Shown piece by piece: positions 18,590 to 26,662 of a DNA stretch of 64,000 nt. The stretch comes from Pseudotabrizicola formosa. Lineage in GTDB: Bacteria; Pseudomonadota; Alphaproteobacteria; Rhodobacterales; Rhodobacteraceae. Location: the NCBI RefSeq assembly GCF_002900965.1, contig NZ_PJOM01000001.1, forward strand, positions 124,001 to 188,000, read 5' to 3'. The translations under genes were made by a program, and so were the position numbers. The notes below the pieces were generated by a model, which made no database searches, was not told where the DNA came from, and was given only the letters and a program-made list of their open reading frames with translations. Position 1 is the stretch's first letter; each line of letters opens with the position of its first letter.

Positions 18590-18710
18590 GGGTTGAAATT
18601 GGCGGAATGGATTGACCGCTTGTTTTCCTGAAGTTCCCCTTGTCGTGTCGGGGTTATGGCACGGCACCTCCCTGTTGGACCTGGCCGGGCCTCGTGCCCG
18701 GCCTTTTTTT
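18590..18710 (+). ncRNA. SorX-like 3' UTR-derived sRNA module 1
   Basis: The module is in the 3' UTR of the OmpR-family gene. In R. sphaeroides the sRNA SorX is, as I recall, cut from the 3' UTR of the corresponding ompR mRNA and represses a polyamine transporter gene. Here an upstream hairpin (CCCC...GGGG around 18637-18653) precedes the segment CACCTCCCTGTTGGACCT at 18665-18682. A terminator follows: GGCCGGGC (18683-18690) / GCCCGGCC (18696-18703), loop CTCGT, then seven T. The 5' end is a guess (processing site unknown). Homology to SorX rests on position and architecture, not on an alignment. Confidence 0.6.
18683..18710 (+). terminator. Rho-independent terminator of cenR / sRNA module 1
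   Basis: Perfect 8-bp GC stem with loop CTCGT and a run of seven T (18704-18710). Confidence 0.9.
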
Positions 18711-18714
18711 GGCC

Positions 18715-18834
18715 GTCAGACCCAGTGCTTTGAAAAAATCATCCTGCGGCGGGAACCGGACAGCACCATCCGGGGTTTGAAAATCACCTCCCTGTTGGAC
18801 CTTGGCCCGGACCGAAAGGTTCGGGTCTTTCTTT
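18715..18834 (+). ncRNA. SorX-like sRNA module 2 (tandem copy)
   Basis: It repeats the architecture of module 1 at a 120-bp distance: upstream hairpin CCGGA...TCCGG (about 18756-18774), the same 18 bases CACCTCCCTGTTGGACCT at 18785-18802, and a terminator. The terminator is a 10-bp stem GGCCCGGACC (18804-18813) / GGTTCGGGTC (18818-18827) with two G-U wobbles and a GAAA loop, then TTTCTTT. Because module 1 ends in a strong terminator, module 2 would need its own promoter or readthrough. The 5' end is a guess. Confidence 0.55.
18804..18834 (+). terminator. Rho-independent terminator of sRNA module 2
   Basis: 10-bp stem closed by a GAAA tetraloop, followed by TTTCTTT. Confidence 0.85.
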
Positions 18835-18972
18835 GCCATAGCCTGCCCATCCCGGCTGTCGCGGGAATTGATCCTGGCAAGCCTCGCTCCCTTGCGCCAA
18901 GCGCTGCCACGACAAGGGTTGAGAAGCCCCGCACTGCCGCCTAACCTGCGCGCGACCCAAAGGAGACGCGCC

Positions 18973-19761
18973 ATGACCTTCACCCTCGCCACCTGGAACA
19001 TCAATTCCGTGCGCCTGCGCGAAGGTCTGGTGGCCCGTCTGATGGCCGAGGAATCCCCAGACATCCTCTGCCTGCAGGAATGCAAAAGCCCGGTCGACAA
19101 GATCCCGGTCGCGCAGTTTCAGGCGCTTGGCTATCGCTACATGGTGGCGCGCGGCGAAAAGGGCTATAACGGCGTGGCCATCCTGTCGAAACTGCCGATC
19201 ATGGATGCAGGCGAGCGGGATTTTGCCCGCATGGGCCATGCCCGCCATGTTGCAGCCCGGCTGGAAAACGGGGTGACGATCCACAACTGCTATGTGCCCG
19301 CAGGCGGCGACATTCCCGACCGCGAGATCAACCCGAAATTCGGCCAGAAGCTCGATTTCCTGACCGACATGCGCGAATGGTGCCGCTGGGACAAGCCCGA
19401 CCGGTCGATCCTTGTCGGAGACCTCAACATCGCCCCGCGTGAAGATGATGTCTGGAGCCACAAGGCCCTGCTGAAGATCGTCAGCCACACCCCGGTGGAG
19501 GTCGAGCATCTCAATCAGGTGATGGAGGCTGGCGGCTGGCAGGACATCACCCGCAAGGACATCCCCCAAGGCCTGCTTTACAGCTGGTGGTCCTACCGCG
19601 CCGCCGATTGGGACGCGGCCGACAAGGGCCGCCGGCTTGACCATATCTGGGCCTCGGGCGACATCGCCAATGCGGGCCATTCCAGCCGCATCCTGCGCCC
19701 GGTGCGTGGCTGGCTGCAACCCTCTGACCATGTGCCGGTCTTTGCGACCTTCGATCTATAG
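18973..19761 (+). CDS. xthA: Exodeoxyribonuclease III
   Basis: 262 aa Mg-dependent AP endonuclease/3'-5' exonuclease of the EEP fold, acting in base-excision repair. Motifs are ATWNINSVR (metal-binding Asn), CLQECKS (metal-binding Glu), NCYVPAGG (active-site Tyr), VGDLNIAP (Asp/Asn), RLDHIWAS and QPSDHVPVFATF (catalytic Asp-His). ATG 18973 follows AGGAGACGCGCC. It converges on the GT2 gene with a 17-bp gap. Confidence 0.96.
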   Translation: MTFTLATWNINSVRLREGLVARLMAEESPDILCLQECKSPVDKIPVAQFQALGYRYMVARGEKGYNGVAILSKLPIMDAGERDFARMGHARHVAARLENGVTIHNCYVPAGGDIPDREINPKFGQKLDFLTDMREWCRWDKPDRSILVGDLNIAPREDDVWSHKALLKIVSHTPVEVEHLNQVMEAGGWQDITRKDIPQGLLYSWWSYRAADWDAADKGRRLDHIWASGDIANAGHSSRILRPVRGWLQPSDHVPVFATFDL

Positions 19762-19778
19762 CGGCAGGCCAAACGCCC

Positions 19779-20597
19779 TTACCGACCGCGTATGAACCCC
19801 GTCCCGCCGCGCCGGGCACGTACCGCCAGCGATACGACGGCATAGGTGGCAAAGCCCGGCAGGTCCGCCAGCGCCAGCCGCATCAGCCCGGCCATGCGCA
19901 GCGCAGGCTTGCCCTCGCGTGCCATCAGCCCGGGGTGCGCGGCCCACAACTCGCGCCCGCCCGCATCCTGTCGGCGGCGCACGCGGACCAAAGCGGCAAA
20001 CCCCTCGATCATCGGCCACAGATAGGGGGCGTCCACCTGCACCCGCTCTTGCGGTTCGAACTGCACCCTCACAAAGGTGTCGTCCGAAATCAGGGCCGGA
20101 AACGCATCCCAGCGCGTGCGTCCTGCCGCATTGACGGCAAACAGCCCATAACCGGGGGCCGTCGTCTGGTTAAACGGCAGCTTTTGCCAGAACCGGGCAT
20201 AGGCGCGCGTCACCGCCGTTTGTGCGCGGGGAATGACCGGCGTGCCGCTGGCATAGCGCGGGGCCTCGGTGCTCAGCACCGCGATCAGCGCCGAAAGCAG
20301 CCCCGGCGACACGCAGACATCGGCATCCAGATACAGCCGCAGCGGGTGGATCGCCGCCGCATCCCCTGCGTTGAGCGCACCGGGCTTTGACCCCTGCGCC
20401 AGCTCCAGCACCGCGCTGGTCCACCCCGGGGGGAGGTGTTCTGCAAATGTTTCGCGCGCGAAACGGGCCGTGGCGTCGTGGCAGCCATTCGCCACCACAA
20501 TTACCTGCACCCCCGCCGCATCTGACGCGCACAGGTGCCGCAGGCAGGTGCCGATGTAGCCCGCCTCGTTCGAGGCCGGAATGATCACGCTCAGCAC
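19779..20597 (-). CDS. GT2 family glycosyltransferase
   Basis: About 272 aa. GT-A fold motifs: VIIPASNEAGYIGTCL at the N-terminus, VIVVANGCHDAT, and the DxD-type nucleotide-sugar/metal site LYLDADVCV. A later aspartate pair (ALISDDTFVRVQF) corresponds to the ED/DD acceptor motif of the family. There is no membrane helix, apart from a moderately hydrophobic C-terminal stretch (FATYAVVSLAVRA). The GTG start at 20597 overlaps the stop of the preceding gene by seven bases and has AAGGG at good distance; a GTG at 20606 is also possible but poorly spaced. It is the last gene of the three-gene SGNH locus. The sugar is unknown. Confidence 0.85.
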   Translation of the reverse strand: MLSVIIPASNEAGYIGTCLRHLCASDAAGVQVIVVANGCHDATARFARETFAEHLPPGWTSAVLELAQGSKPGALNAGDAAAIHPLRLYLDADVCVSPGLLSALIAVLSTEAPRYASGTPVIPRAQTAVTRAYARFWQKLPFNQTTAPGYGLFAVNAAGRTRWDAFPALISDDTFVRVQFEPQERVQVDAPYLWPMIEGFAALVRVRRRQDAGGRELWAAHPGLMAREGKPALRMAGLMRLALADLPGFATYAVVSLAVRARRGGTGFIRGR

Positions 20598-23098
20598 GCA
20601 AGGCACCCTTTTGCCAGAACCTGCCAGCGTGGGTTGTCATCGCCCAGATGCCTGAGCGCGCCCCAACTGCCCCATTTCCCGGGGGTCGCCAGATCGACAA
20701 AGGCATTGAACGGCTCGGGTGTGACAGCCGCCCAACCCTGCATCACCCGGTCGTAAAGCTGCGCCATTTCGGGGGTGTAATTCAGGTGGACGAAGAAGGC
20801 GGTCAGCAGGTCGTCATCGACCTGTGCGCCATTGCCCACCACATGACTGCCGCCTTCATACATCATCAGCCGCAAGCCATGCGCTTTCGCCACCTGTGCC
20901 TGATGCGGCAAGGTGCGGGTCAGGTAATCCTCTACGCTGTCCTCGGCACTGCCGGTCACGGCGCCGCTTTCCAGTTCGGGCATGGCCAGCGTCACGGCCC
21001 GGTCAAACCGATGTGCGGCCACGAACGCATTGGCAGCCGCACCCTGCAAACCCTGCGCTTCTGCCCCGGCCCGCGCCGCCGCCTCGGACTCCGCAATCCA
21101 CTGCCGCACCACCGGGGCCTTGTCATCGCTGCCCAAAAGCGCGCTGAAATAGCCGGTAATGGCATAGGCGTCGAACAGGGTTGCCGGGGCGGGCCTGCCT
21201 TCGGCGATCACATCGGGCGCTGCCAATATCTGCTCTTCCAGCCCCAGCCAGCCGGTCTGCGTTGCCAGAATGCGCACCAGCCGGGTGTCTGCCTCCGCGC
21301 CATAGACATCGGCCCAGATCGTCGCCACCTCGCCCGCGCGCAGGGCGTAATATTGCACCCATTTCGCGTCACTGCCCCAGCGCGCGCGGCCCTGGTCTTC
21401 GGCCCAGACCGCCTGATCGAATTGCCAGTTCCACACCTCGTTGGAAAACTCGACATGCGCCACCAATCCGGGGTCCAGACCGTCGCGGGCTGCGGTTGCG
21501 TAAAACCGTACAAGGTCATCGCTCGCCAGATGCGGCAGGGTAAACCACGGATTGGCCCCCAGTTCATTCGCCAGCGCCACCATCACCTCAATGGGCGCGC
21601 CGCGCCGGGTCCATGTATAGTCGTCCGGCTTTGGCCGGTCCTCCAGCCGTGCCAGGGGGCTGTCATTGGTGCGCATCCAGTCCATCAGCCGGATCGTCTT
21701 GACCCCGCGCAACCGCGCCAGCCAGTCGGGGTTGAAGATCTGCCCCGCCGCCAACAGCGCCGCCCGGTCCTCGCGCAGGATGACGATGTCCCGGATCGGG
21801 TCTGCGGCATCAACGGCATCGACATGCAGAAAGACGCCACCGATCCCCGGGGTGAAGTCAAACTGCGCCGCACCCTCGGCCAAGACCACATTCTGCGCCC
21901 GACCTTCGATGCGCAGATCGCCCTTGCCCTTGAAGCGGACGATATAGCGCCCCGCGACACCGCCCGCATCTGCGGGCAGATCCACCAGCACCAGCGTGGA
22001 AATGCCGGTAATTTCGGGCGGAATGGCAATCGGCCAGCCGTTCGGCCCCAAGGCTCCCGCCGCCGCCAGCCGGTCATGATCCCAGCCGCCATATTGGCCG
22101 GGCAGATGGCCGGTCCAGTCGCGGGCGGTCTTCATCACGTCAAGGAAGGGCTGCTGGACCGACCAGTCGGTGATGCCATGCAGACCCAGGGCAAGATTGG
22201 GGTTGGTGATGGGTGTCAGCGCGGCAGGGGCGATCCCCGCCTGCGCCACCGTTGGGGCAGGGGAAGGCTCCGCCTCCGGCACAGGCGCTGCCGTGGTCTG
22301 GGCGGGGAGAGAGGCCGCCGCCCGTGCGCCGGGTGCATTGGCGCGCACCGTCTCCCATGCCAGCCGCTGGAGCACGGCCGCCAGATCATCGGCGATCACG
22401 GCCTCGCGGCTTAGCCAGCTGCGCGTCATCCGGGCGGGCAATCCTTCGGGTGATGCCCCGGTGATCGCGGCGATATGGACCAGTGCCACGAAATACTTTC
22501 CCTTGTCCGACAGGTGGATGTCGTCGGAAAAGAACGCGTCCATCGAGGCCACACCCGGCACCATGCCCGCCGCAACCGCATCCGCCAGCCGCGCCATCGC
22601 CTGCCCTGCCGGGATCAGCGCCGCATCGGTGCCAGAGTCCTGCAAGGCCCCTTCCCACAGCGGCAGATCGGCTGTGAGCCGCTCGCGCCACGGCAAGGCC
22701 GAGTTCGGGTTGCCCTCCACCGGGCCGGCCGTGCGGCTGTGCCATGTTTCATAGACAAACACCCGCGTCTCCGGGTTCGCCGTCCGTGCCAGATCGGCAT
22801 AGGCCGCAATCATCCCGGGCGTATCGTTCCAGCGCAAATGCTCCAGCAGCGGAATCGCTTCGGTCAGGATCAGCACCTCGGTCTCGCCCTTGGCCAGTTC
22901 GGCGCGCGCATCGACCCCCTCGGCGGTCGCCCCGTTTTCCAGATTGAACCGCAAGGGCGCGCCGTTGATGATCTGCGCCGATACGCTCGCGGGCCGGTCC
23001 ATCAGCCGCAATCCGCCCTCGATCAGGGGTGGCAGATCGGGGCCGACAAGGCTGTGACCCACGAAGAGAATATCTGTCAACAGCGCAAGAAATCCCAC
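20591..23098 (-). CDS. Two-domain protein: SGNH-hydrolase-like plus glycoside-hydrolase-like
   Basis: 835 aa. Residues 10-250 look like an SGNH/GDSL domain: FVGHSLVG with Ser16 in the place of the GDS serine, FVYETWH near 113-120 and a C-terminal DDIHLSDKG giving the Asp192-x-x-His195 pair. A Pro/Ala-rich linker (255-295) follows. Residues 300-835 contain HVEFSNEVWNW with Glu554 in an N-E pair and MMYEGGSHVVG with Glu748, a layout resembling the acid/base and nucleophile of clan GH-A. DWMRTNDSP and QTGWLGLEEQ also recur in such proteins. GTG 23098 has AAGGTGG upstream. There is no clear cleavable signal peptide. It is preceded by a paralogous SGNH gene (9-bp gap) and followed by a GT2 gene. 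Esterase plus glycosidase activity is inference. Confidence 0.75.
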   Translation of the reverse strand: MGFLALLTDILFVGHSLVGPDLPPLIEGGLRLMDRPASVSAQIINGAPLRFNLENGATAEGVDARAELAKGETEVLILTEAIPLLEHLRWNDTPGMIAAYADLARTANPETRVFVYETWHSRTAGPVEGNPNSALPWRERLTADLPLWEGALQDSGTDAALIPAGQAMARLADAVAAGMVPGVASMDAFFSDDIHLSDKGKYFVALVHIAAITGASPEGLPARMTRSWLSREAVIADDLAAVLQRLAWETVRANAPGARAAASLPAQTTAAPVPEAEPSPAPTVAQAGIAPAALTPITNPNLALGLHGITDWSVQQPFLDVMKTARDWTGHLPGQYGGWDHDRLAAAGALGPNGWPIAIPPEITGISTLVLVDLPADAGGVAGRYIVRFKGKGDLRIEGRAQNVVLAEGAAQFDFTPGIGGVFLHVDAVDAADPIRDIVILREDRAALLAAGQIFNPDWLARLRGVKTIRLMDWMRTNDSPLARLEDRPKPDDYTWTRRGAPIEVMVALANELGANPWFTLPHLASDDLVRFYATAARDGLDPGLVAHVEFSNEVWNWQFDQAVWAEDQGRARWGSDAKWVQYYALRAGEVATIWADVYGAEADTRLVRILATQTGWLGLEEQILAAPDVIAEGRPAPATLFDAYAITGYFSALLGSDDKAPVVRQWIAESEAAARAGAEAQGLQGAAANAFVAAHRFDRAVTLAMPELESGAVTGSAEDSVEDYLTRTLPHQAQVAKAHGLRLMMYEGGSHVVGNGAQVDDDLLTAFFVHLNYTPEMAQLYDRVMQGWAAVTPEPFNAFVDLATPGKWGSWGALRHLGDDNPRWQVLAKGCLAC

Positions 23099-23107
23099 CG
23101 TGCCACC

Positions 23108-24034
23108 TTATCCGCTCGCTACCCCGGTCAGACCATAGCGAAGAACCGTTGCCCAGACTATCCGTTGCAGGACCAATGCGGTCTGCTCTGGCAGCGGCAT
23201 GCCATCAGCCTCTGTCTGGCCCGGCGGCAAGCCTTCCGGGCTGCGTTGATAGATCACCGCATAATGGGTCAGCGCCATCAGATAGGCCCCGACGGGGTTG
23301 AGGTGAATCTTGTCCACGGCCCCGCCGGCATCCCGCGCAAACAGGTCATCGCGCGAGCCCAGGCCCGGTACCTCGCCTGCCTCTATCGCGCGCACCACTG
23401 CGGCCATCACCGGTCCGCCGGGGATCACATAGATCTCACCTACCCCCGGTTGCGCCATGGCACCCGCCAGCAGAGCGCCTTGCCAATAGCGCGCGCTGTC
23501 GCGGTCGATGCGCTGCAACCAGCCTTCGGGGTCATCGGTCGGGTGCCAGGTTTCATACAGGTATAACCGCACGTCGGGCCGCGCCGCCCGTGCCCGGCGC
23601 GCCCAGAGCGCAAGATGGCGGGCGCTGTCATGATAGCGGATGGCATCGCGGATCTCGACCATCTCTGTCAGCACCACCACGGGATAGGCACCACTGTCCA
23701 GCGCCTCTCCTGCCGGGCGGTGGTTGGCATGGGCGTTCTCGGTCTCAAAGCCCGCGACATCGCCGGTCCAATGGTTCTTCAGGCTGCTGCCCCAGCCCAA
23801 TTGGCTGGCATGATCATGCCCGCCCATCTGCGCCAGCATCAGCGGCATATCGCGCCCGACCAGCGAATGCCCGAGGTGATACACCGCCACCGGCCCTGTG
23901 GGTGCTGCGACTGGGGCCGCAAGCCGCGCCGACAAGGCGTCTGGTGCCAGCGGTTTGACCATCCGGCCCTGCTGACCCCACCACAGCCCCCCGGCCAGGG
24001 CGGCGATCCCCAGTGCAAGCATCCTCTTCCGCAT
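23108..24034 (-). CDS. SGNH-hydrolase-like exported/anchored protein
   Basis: 308 aa. An N-terminal basic-hydrophobic segment (MRKRMLALGIAALAGGLWWG) is a signal or anchor. The domain shares motifs with the N-terminal part of the next gene: HLGHSLVG (Ser57), VVLTEMVEI, LYLYETWHPTDD, and VDKIHLNPVGAY with the Asp-x-x-His pair. SGNH enzymes usually remove acyl groups from sugars. ATG 24034 has GGGGGAAAGCG upstream; the longer frame to 24130 would start inside the divergent promoter region. It is first in the locus with the SGNH-GH fusion and GT2, and divergent from the WGR gene. Confidence 0.75.
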   Translation of the reverse strand: MRKRMLALGIAALAGGLWWGQQGRMVKPLAPDALSARLAAPVAAPTGPVAVYHLGHSLVGRDMPLMLAQMGGHDHASQLGWGSSLKNHWTGDVAGFETENAHANHRPAGEALDSGAYPVVVLTEMVEIRDAIRYHDSARHLALWARRARAARPDVRLYLYETWHPTDDPEGWLQRIDRDSARYWQGALLAGAMAQPGVGEIYVIPGGPVMAAVVRAIEAGEVPGLGSRDDLFARDAGGAVDKIHLNPVGAYLMALTHYAVIYQRSPEGLPPGQTEADGMPLPEQTALVLQRIVWATVLRYGLTGVASG

Positions 24035-24104
24035 CGCTTTCCCCCTGTTTCCCGCTGTCATATCTGATAACCCTGAAACCGAAAGACCAGATGGAGGCCG
24101 CCTT

Positions 24105-24341
24105 TTGCTGACCTTTCTCATGACCCGCACCGCGCAAAGCCGCGCCCGGTTCTACCGGGTCGAGGTCGCCTATAACCTGTTCGGCGAATATTCCGTCGTG
24201 CGGGAATGGGGGCCAAAAGGGCGGGGTGGGCAACATCTTCTGGTCTGGTTTTCCAACCTGCGCGATGCCTGCATGGCGGCCGAGCGGTGGCGCAAGCGGG
24301 CGATGCGGCGGGGTTATGTGACCGAAGGAACACAGCGATGA
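24105..24341 (+). CDS. Stand-alone WGR-domain protein
   Basis: 78 aa, essentially a single WGR domain: RFYRVEVAYNLFGEYSVVREWGPKGRGGQ with the name-giving W-G-R, then a helix DACMAAERWRKRAMRRGY. WGR domains are nucleic-acid-binding modules best known from PARPs and bacterial regulators. The TTG at 24105 has GGAGG seven bases upstream; an ATG at 24120 (MTRTAQ) is the alternative. The stop overlaps the ATG of the saccharopine dehydrogenase gene (ATGA), so the two are translationally coupled. A regulatory role is only a guess. Confidence 0.8.
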   Translation: MLTFLMTRTAQSRARFYRVEVAYNLFGEYSVVREWGPKGRGGQHLLVWFSNLRDACMAAERWRKRAMRRGYVTEGTQR

Positions 24342-25387
24342 CACATCTATGGGTGCGGGCCGAACAGCGCCCGAATGAAGAACGCGTGGGCCTGACGCCT
24401 GACGGGGCCGCCGCACTGGTGCAGGCGGGGCTGCGGGTGACGGTGGAGAAATCATCTGTCCGCGCCATCCCGGTGGAGGGATATGTCCAGGCAGGGGTTG
24501 AGATTGCCGAGGAAAACAGCTGGCCGCAGGCCCCTGCCGATGCCATCATCTTCGGCCTCAAGGAATTGCCCGAGGACGGCACGCCGCTGCCGCACCGCCA
24601 CATCATGTTTGGCCATGCCTACAAGGGCCAGCCTGCCGGGCGCGACCTGCTCAAGCGCTTCAAGGCGGGCGGCGGCACGCTCTATGATCTGGAGTATCTG
24701 GTGAATGAAGAGGGCCGCCGCGTCGCCGCCTTCGGCTATTGGGCGGGCTATGCCGGGGCGGCGGTGGCGCTCAAGACATGGGCCGCGCAACAGCGGGGCG
24801 ACAGGATCGGCCCGGTTGCCAAATACCCGGGGCGGCAGGCTCTGCTGGAGGATCTGGCGGCGGAAATGCAATCCATGCTGCGCCCCCGCGCCATTGTCAT
24901 CGGGGCCTTGGGCCGCGTCGGCACCGGCGCGAGTGATCTGTGCGAAGCGCTGGGCGTGACTGTCACCAAATGGGACATGGCGGAAACCGCCAGCGGCGGC
25001 CCGTTTCCGGAAGTCTTGCAGCATGAGATCTTCCTCAACTGCATCCTTGCCCGTCCCGGCTGCCCGGTCTTTGTGCCCGCCAGCGCAAAGACGGAGTCCC
25101 GCACGCTGACCGTGATCGGCGATATCGCCTGTGATCCGACATCGGATTTCTCGCCCATCAAGGTCTATGACCGTGCGACCGATTGGGCCGCCCCCGCCCT
25201 TCGCGTGGCCGACACCCCGCCGCTGGATGTGACCGCCATCGACAATCTTCCGTCCTTGCTGCCGGTGGAAAGCAGCGAGGATTACGCAGCGCAACTTCTG
25301 CCCAGCCTGCTGACGCTGACCGCGCTAGATGCGGGCGTCTGGGGCCGGGCAAAGGCGGAGTACGACCGCCATATCGCAACTGTCTAA
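24338..25387 (+). CDS. Saccharopine dehydrogenase (NAD+, L-lysine-forming type)
   Basis: 349 aa, LYS1-like and related to alanine dehydrogenase. The N-terminal RAEQRPNEERVGLTPDGAAALVQAGLRVTVE contains the substrate-binding Arg and Lys/His region, followed by DAIIFGLKELP, FGHAYKGQ, and GTLYDLEYL. The NAD domain is AIVIGALGRVGTGASDLCEALG; the C-terminal part IGDIACDPTSDFSPI and AIDNLPSLLPVESSEDYA are diagnostic for LYS1. In yeast it works in lysine synthesis; in bacteria with the saccharopine route it works in lysine breakdown. The next gene is the glutamate-forming half of the same pathway. ATG chosen from the overlap with the WGR gene. Confidence 0.9.
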   Translation: MTHLWVRAEQRPNEERVGLTPDGAAALVQAGLRVTVEKSSVRAIPVEGYVQAGVEIAEENSWPQAPADAIIFGLKELPEDGTPLPHRHIMFGHAYKGQPAGRDLLKRFKAGGGTLYDLEYLVNEEGRRVAAFGYWAGYAGAAVALKTWAAQQRGDRIGPVAKYPGRQALLEDLAAEMQSMLRPRAIVIGALGRVGTGASDLCEALGVTVTKWDMAETASGGPFPEVLQHEIFLNCILARPGCPVFVPASAKTESRTLTVIGDIACDPTSDFSPIKVYDRATDWAAPALRVADTPPLDVTAIDNLPSLLPVESSEDYAAQLLPSLLTLTALDAGVWGRAKAEYDRHIATV

Positions 25388-25399
25388 GGAATTACGGAT

Positions 25400-26551
25400 A
25401 TGACACTTCATTGGTGCGGCACCGGCCTGTCCTCGATCCCCGGTCTGCGGCGGTTGATTGACGCCGGCCACAAGGTCGTTGTGTGGAACCGCACGGTCGA
25501 CAAGGCGCGTGACGCTGTGGGCGACATTGCCACCGATCTGCGCGCCTTTTCCATGGAGGCGCTGTCCGACGCCCTGCATCCCGGCGATATTGCCATTTCC
25601 ATGCTGCCCGCCGATCAGCATGTGCCGATTGCGCGGCTGTGCCTGGACAAGGGCGCGCATTTTGTGTCGTCCAGCTATATTGCCCCTGAGATGCGGGATC
25701 TGGATGCGCAGTTCCGCGAAAAGGGTCTGGTCAGTTTGAACGAAATCGGGCTCGACCCCGGCATCGACCACCTGATGGCGCATGATCTGGTGGCGCGCTA
25801 CCGCGCCAGCCCCGCCTATCACGCCGGGAATGTGCTCAGCTTCACCAGCTATTGCGGTGGGGTGCCCAAACAGCCCAACCCATTCCGCTACAAGTTTTCA
25901 TGGGCCCCGGCAGGCGTGCTCAAGGCGCTGCGCTCGCCGTCGCGCAGTTTGCGAAACTTTTCCGAACTGCGCGTCAGTCGCCCATGGGAGGCGATCACCG
26001 GGTATGACGCGCCCTTGCCGACCCCTGAATCCTTCGAGGTCTACCCGAACCGCGACAGCCTGCCCTTCATCGCCGACTACCGGTTTGACCCGGAATGGAA
26101 GCTGCGCGACTTTGTCCGTGGCACCCTGCGCCTGAACGGATGGGCCAAGGCCTGGGAGCCGATCTTTGCCGAGGTCGAGGCTCTGGAAGGATCACCCCCC
26201 GCGCAGATCGACGCTGCCCTGACCGCCCGCGCCAATGCGCTGTTGAAAGACAATTCCTACGCGCCGGGCGAGCCTGACCGCGTGGTGCTGTTCGTGTCGC
26301 TGAAGGCCGAACGGGATGGCAAACCTGTGTTCCACGAGACATGGGCAATGGACGCCGCAGGCGATGCGCGTGGCACGGCGATGGCGCGTCTGGTCTCGGT
26401 TCCGGTCTCGCTGGGGGTGGAAGCTGTGGCCGCACGGCAGATCGCGGCCGGCGTGCATGCCGCCCCGCATGACCCCACCCTGATTGCAGACTGGATGGAA
26501 CAGGTGCAGGGGCTGGTTCAGTATCTGGACCGCATCGACCATCTGGCCTGA
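25400..26551 (+). CDS. Saccharopine reductase / saccharopine dehydrogenase (glutamate-forming type)
   Basis: 383 aa. A Rossmann domain begins directly (LHWCGTGLSSIPGLRRLI), followed by VSSSYIAPEMRDLDAQFREKGLVSLNEIGLDPGIDHLMA, the family's hallmark DPGIDH, then SFTSYCGGVPKQ-NPFRYKFSWAP, the saccharopine-binding region of Lys9-type enzymes. It lies 12 bases behind the LYS1-like gene, so the two halves of the saccharopine route are encoded as separate, adjacent enzymes instead of a fused LKR/SDH. Whether the pair runs towards lysine breakdown is inference. Confidence 0.88.
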   Translation: MTLHWCGTGLSSIPGLRRLIDAGHKVVVWNRTVDKARDAVGDIATDLRAFSMEALSDALHPGDIAISMLPADQHVPIARLCLDKGAHFVSSSYIAPEMRDLDAQFREKGLVSLNEIGLDPGIDHLMAHDLVARYRASPAYHAGNVLSFTSYCGGVPKQPNPFRYKFSWAPAGVLKALRSPSRSLRNFSELRVSRPWEAITGYDAPLPTPESFEVYPNRDSLPFIADYRFDPEWKLRDFVRGTLRLNGWAKAWEPIFAEVEALEGSPPAQIDAALTARANALLKDNSYAPGEPDRVVLFVSLKAERDGKPVFHETWAMDAAGDARGTAMARLVSVPVSLGVEAVAARQIAAGVHAAPHDPTLIADWMEQVQGLVQYLDRIDHLA

Positions 26552-26662
26552 GGGCCGGCGCTGCGCGGGGTGGCCGTTCTAGGTGACAGACACCCTGCGC
26601 ATCGGCTATGCTCTGCGCTGACAAGCACCGGGAATCCGGGCGGGCAGGGCAGGCGGAACCTT

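Noticed and set aside
20648-22414. 588-codon plus-strand frame opposite the SGNH-GH fusion gene
   Set aside because: No recognisable motifs; the sense frame has two sets of catalytic-site motifs and operon-like overlaps.
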